Shown here: in pieces, positions 7,473 through 8,540 of the stretch | How the letters are laid out: every line of letters starts with the position of its first letter | How positions within the stretch are numbered: position 1 is the first letter of the stretch | NCBI GenBank assembly: GCA_029879595.1 | Contig: JAOUPZ010000118.1 | Coordinates: forward strand, 1 to 8,540 | From: Deltaproteobacteria bacterium | GTDB lineage: Bacteria; SAR324; JACQKK01 | Direction: 5' to 3' | DNA length: 8,540 bases | Notes under the pieces: model-generated | Seen by the model: the letters and a program-made list of their open reading frames with translations, nothing else | The model's database searches: none | What the model was told of the DNA's origin: nothing | Program-made: the position numbers and the translations under genes

Positions 7473-7796
7473 GCCGAATCCATCAGGTCATATCAGCCGG
7501 GAATATTGCGTTTCAAGGGCGCTATTTTCTGACGGGAAGCTGCACGGAAAAGCTGTGTTGCATTTGATCAGGGGCGGATGATTTTATACAGGCCGGATGC
7601 CTGCGGTTTGTGTTGGCAGCCTTGAGCCCGGCAGGGAATAGATAACTTCCGCTTTATTTTCCGTTACAAAGCATTCAAGCAGCAGCTGGCAGGTTTTTAA
7701 CTTGAAGAATGTTTCCGATAATGGGGGCTTTGGTTGTTTTTAGTGGCTGGCATGAGCCCGGCGGCAAAAGAAATATTAAACAATGTTGATCGGACC
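7473..7796. other. Intergenic stretch with no supported gene
   Basis: No open frame here has a credible start, ribosome site or recognisable product. Small features only: a 5-bp hairpin CAGGC/GCCTG (7589-7603) and the direct repeat TGAGCCCGGC (7623-7632 and 7753-7762). It may be decayed sequence or a long 3' flank. Confidence 0.5.
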
Positions 7797-7825
7797 TTGA
7801 TTCGCATGAATCTTTGATTTATTAT
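7797..7825 (+). promoter_or_regulatory. Candidate promoter of the PAS gene
   Basis: TTGATT (7797-7802, four of six) and TATTAT (7820-7825, five of six) are spaced by 17 bp. A small perfect inverted repeat, GATTC-GCAT-GAATC (7799-7812), sits across the -35 box and spacer and could be an operator half. Transcription would begin near 7832, leaving a leader of about 237 nt before the PAS protein start. Confidence 0.5.
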
Positions 7826-7855
7826 CACGATAAATTTATTTTTCAGTTTATTTTG

Positions 7856-8035
7856 CAGGTGGCATCAGACTGCTGCAGTAGTCGGGGAGCGGGGTCCCGG
7901 ACAACGACTGGCTGGTCGCCTTAATACTTCTACACGGGGCACATAGCCCTGGATAATATCAAATCAAGTTAAGCCATGGTCGTGAACTAGCCATTGGGCC
8001 TCTCAGTAGTTTTTCGGTGTGTTATTCACCACCTG
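7856..8035 (+). other. Possible structured 5' leader RNA of the PAS gene
   Basis: CAGGTGG (7856-7862) is an exact reverse complement of CCACCTG (8029-8035), which could close a 166-nt domain. Local hairpins lie inside it: 7868-7873 with 7878-7883 (TGCA loop), CGAC/GTCG (7905-7918), CGGGGC/GCCCTG (7935-7951, ACATA loop) and GGTG/CACC (8016-8030, partly competing with the closing helix). I recognise no known riboswitch or ncRNA family. A 7-bp long-range match can occur by chance, so this is a weak call. Confidence 0.27.
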
Positions 8036-8068
8036 GCCTGAACTCAGGCAATTATTGAGCTTTGAATT

Positions 8069-8540
8069 ATGTCTGAAAAAAACGTGATTGACTTGACGTC
8101 TGCCTCACAGGGAATCAGCAGGAAAAAAAGAGGGAATAAACTGAAGTCAGTTTATGGTTTATTTTCGGTAGATGAACAACTGAGCGTAGCTGATTTTAAT
8201 ATCAGCGATGTTGTTGAAAGTCTTTCCGATGGATTCGCTCTGTATGATGCAAACGACAATCTGGTGCTATGGAACAGCAAGTTTGCGAATATAATTTCCC
8301 ATGCCAAAGATATTCTGCGCCCGGGAGTTGCCTTCAGGGAGCTGGTTGCCAAATGCGCGCATGAACATGTGGTGAATGGTCTGATAAACCAGGAACAACG
8401 GGACATATGGATAAATGAAGCCTGTGAGTTTCAACGGGAATGCGGAACATATGAAAGAGAAACACCCGATGGGAAATGTTATCTGGTCTCCCGCAGAAAA
8501 ACTTCTGAAGGTTTAATAGCTGTTGTCTGGACAGACATCA
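8069..8540 (+). CDS. PAS-domain signalling protein, N-terminal part (cut by window end)
   Basis: 157 residues are visible and the frame is still open at the window end. The first 45 or so residues are polar, with a basic patch (RKKRGNK, 19-25) and no signal peptide or membrane segment, so the visible part is cytosolic. Residues about 47-157 match the PAS_7-type fold: SDGFALYDANDNLVLWNSKF, then RPGVAFRELV, then ETPDGKCYLVSRR, and the typical closing VVWTDI. PAS_7 domains usually precede a histidine kinase or a GGDEF/EAL output, which would lie outside the window. ATG 8069 is chosen because an in-frame TGA lies at 8063; the ribosome site is weak (GAG at 8057-8059). It is separated from the lipoprotein gene by a strong terminator and 713 bp, so it is probably an independent unit. 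Confidence 0.8.
   Translation, partial: MSEKNVIDLTSASQGISRKKRGNKLKSVYGLFSVDEQLSVADFNISDVVESLSDGFALYDANDNLVLWNSKFANIISHAKDILRPGVAFRELVAKCAHEHVVNGLINQEQRDIWINEACEFQRECGTYERETPDGKCYLVSRRKTSEGLIAVVWTDI

Noticed and set aside
7225..7581. 118-codon + strand open frame overlapping the lipoprotein 3' end
   Set aside because: It starts inside the lipoprotein gene in another frame, runs through the strong terminator, and has no ribosome site or recognisable domain.
7623..7762. TGAGCCCGGC direct repeat (7623-7632, 7753-7762) as mobile-element ends
   Set aside because: Only 10 bp, same orientation, no transposase or target duplication between them.
7981..7987. CGTGAAC upstream of the PAS gene as a further regulator site
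   Set aside because: A single copy with no partner at 11 bp on either side.
8152..8406. 84-codon minus-strand open frame
   Set aside because: It lies wholly inside the PAS coding region, whose translation matches a known fold.

Overview
The window looks like chromosomal DNA of a Gram-negative, proteobacterium-like organism. It carries a lipoprotein signal with a lipobox, a 7TMR-DISM sensory protein, a PAS_7-type signalling protein and consensus sigma70-type promoters. Base composition is mixed, with GC-rich coding repeats and AT-rich regulatory segments. I cannot name a genus from sequence alone. Three genes can be supported, all on the + strand. Every minus-strand open frame seen is a shadow of one of them.

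Layout. Positions 1-206 form a dense control region: a perfect 14-bp inverted repeat (42-72), a near-consensus promoter (TTGACC-17-TATAAT, 81-109), a G8 run, and a 9-bp hairpin that captures the only strong Shine-Dalgarno sequence. Positions 207-2282 encode a 691-residue membrane protein: signal peptide, periplasmic DISMED2-like sensor, seven transmembrane helices, a linker, then a cytosolic SARP-type winged helix plus BTAD helical domain. It is a membrane-bound transcription factor with its DNA-binding end at the C-terminus. Positions 2283-2672 are intergenic, with two short stem-loops and three exact copies of TGTGAAC spaced exactly 11 bp apart (2454-2482). Positions 2673-7355 encode a 1560-residue lipoprotein built of about eleven BIG2-like Ig domains, three PKD domains and a Cys-containing, CARDB-like C-terminal region. 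A strong intrinsic terminator follows at 7437-7472. Positions 7473-8068 hold no convincing gene. They contain a good promoter candidate (7797-7825) and a leader that may fold under a long-range helix (7856-7862 with 8029-8035). Positions 8069-8540 hold the start of a PAS-domain signalling protein cut by the window edge.

How the parts may work together. The most interesting reading is a two-gene sensory/surface module. The 7TM-DISM/SARP protein senses something in the periplasm. It then activates the adjacent giant Ig-like lipoprotein gene through the triple heptamer, whose 7+4 bp geometry is the classical operator layout of SARP-family winged helices. The regulator's own expression appears to be controlled separately, by the palindrome at its promoter and by the structured ribosome-binding region. 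The link between regulator and operator is inferred from domain family, repeat geometry and adjacency; no binding is shown by sequence.
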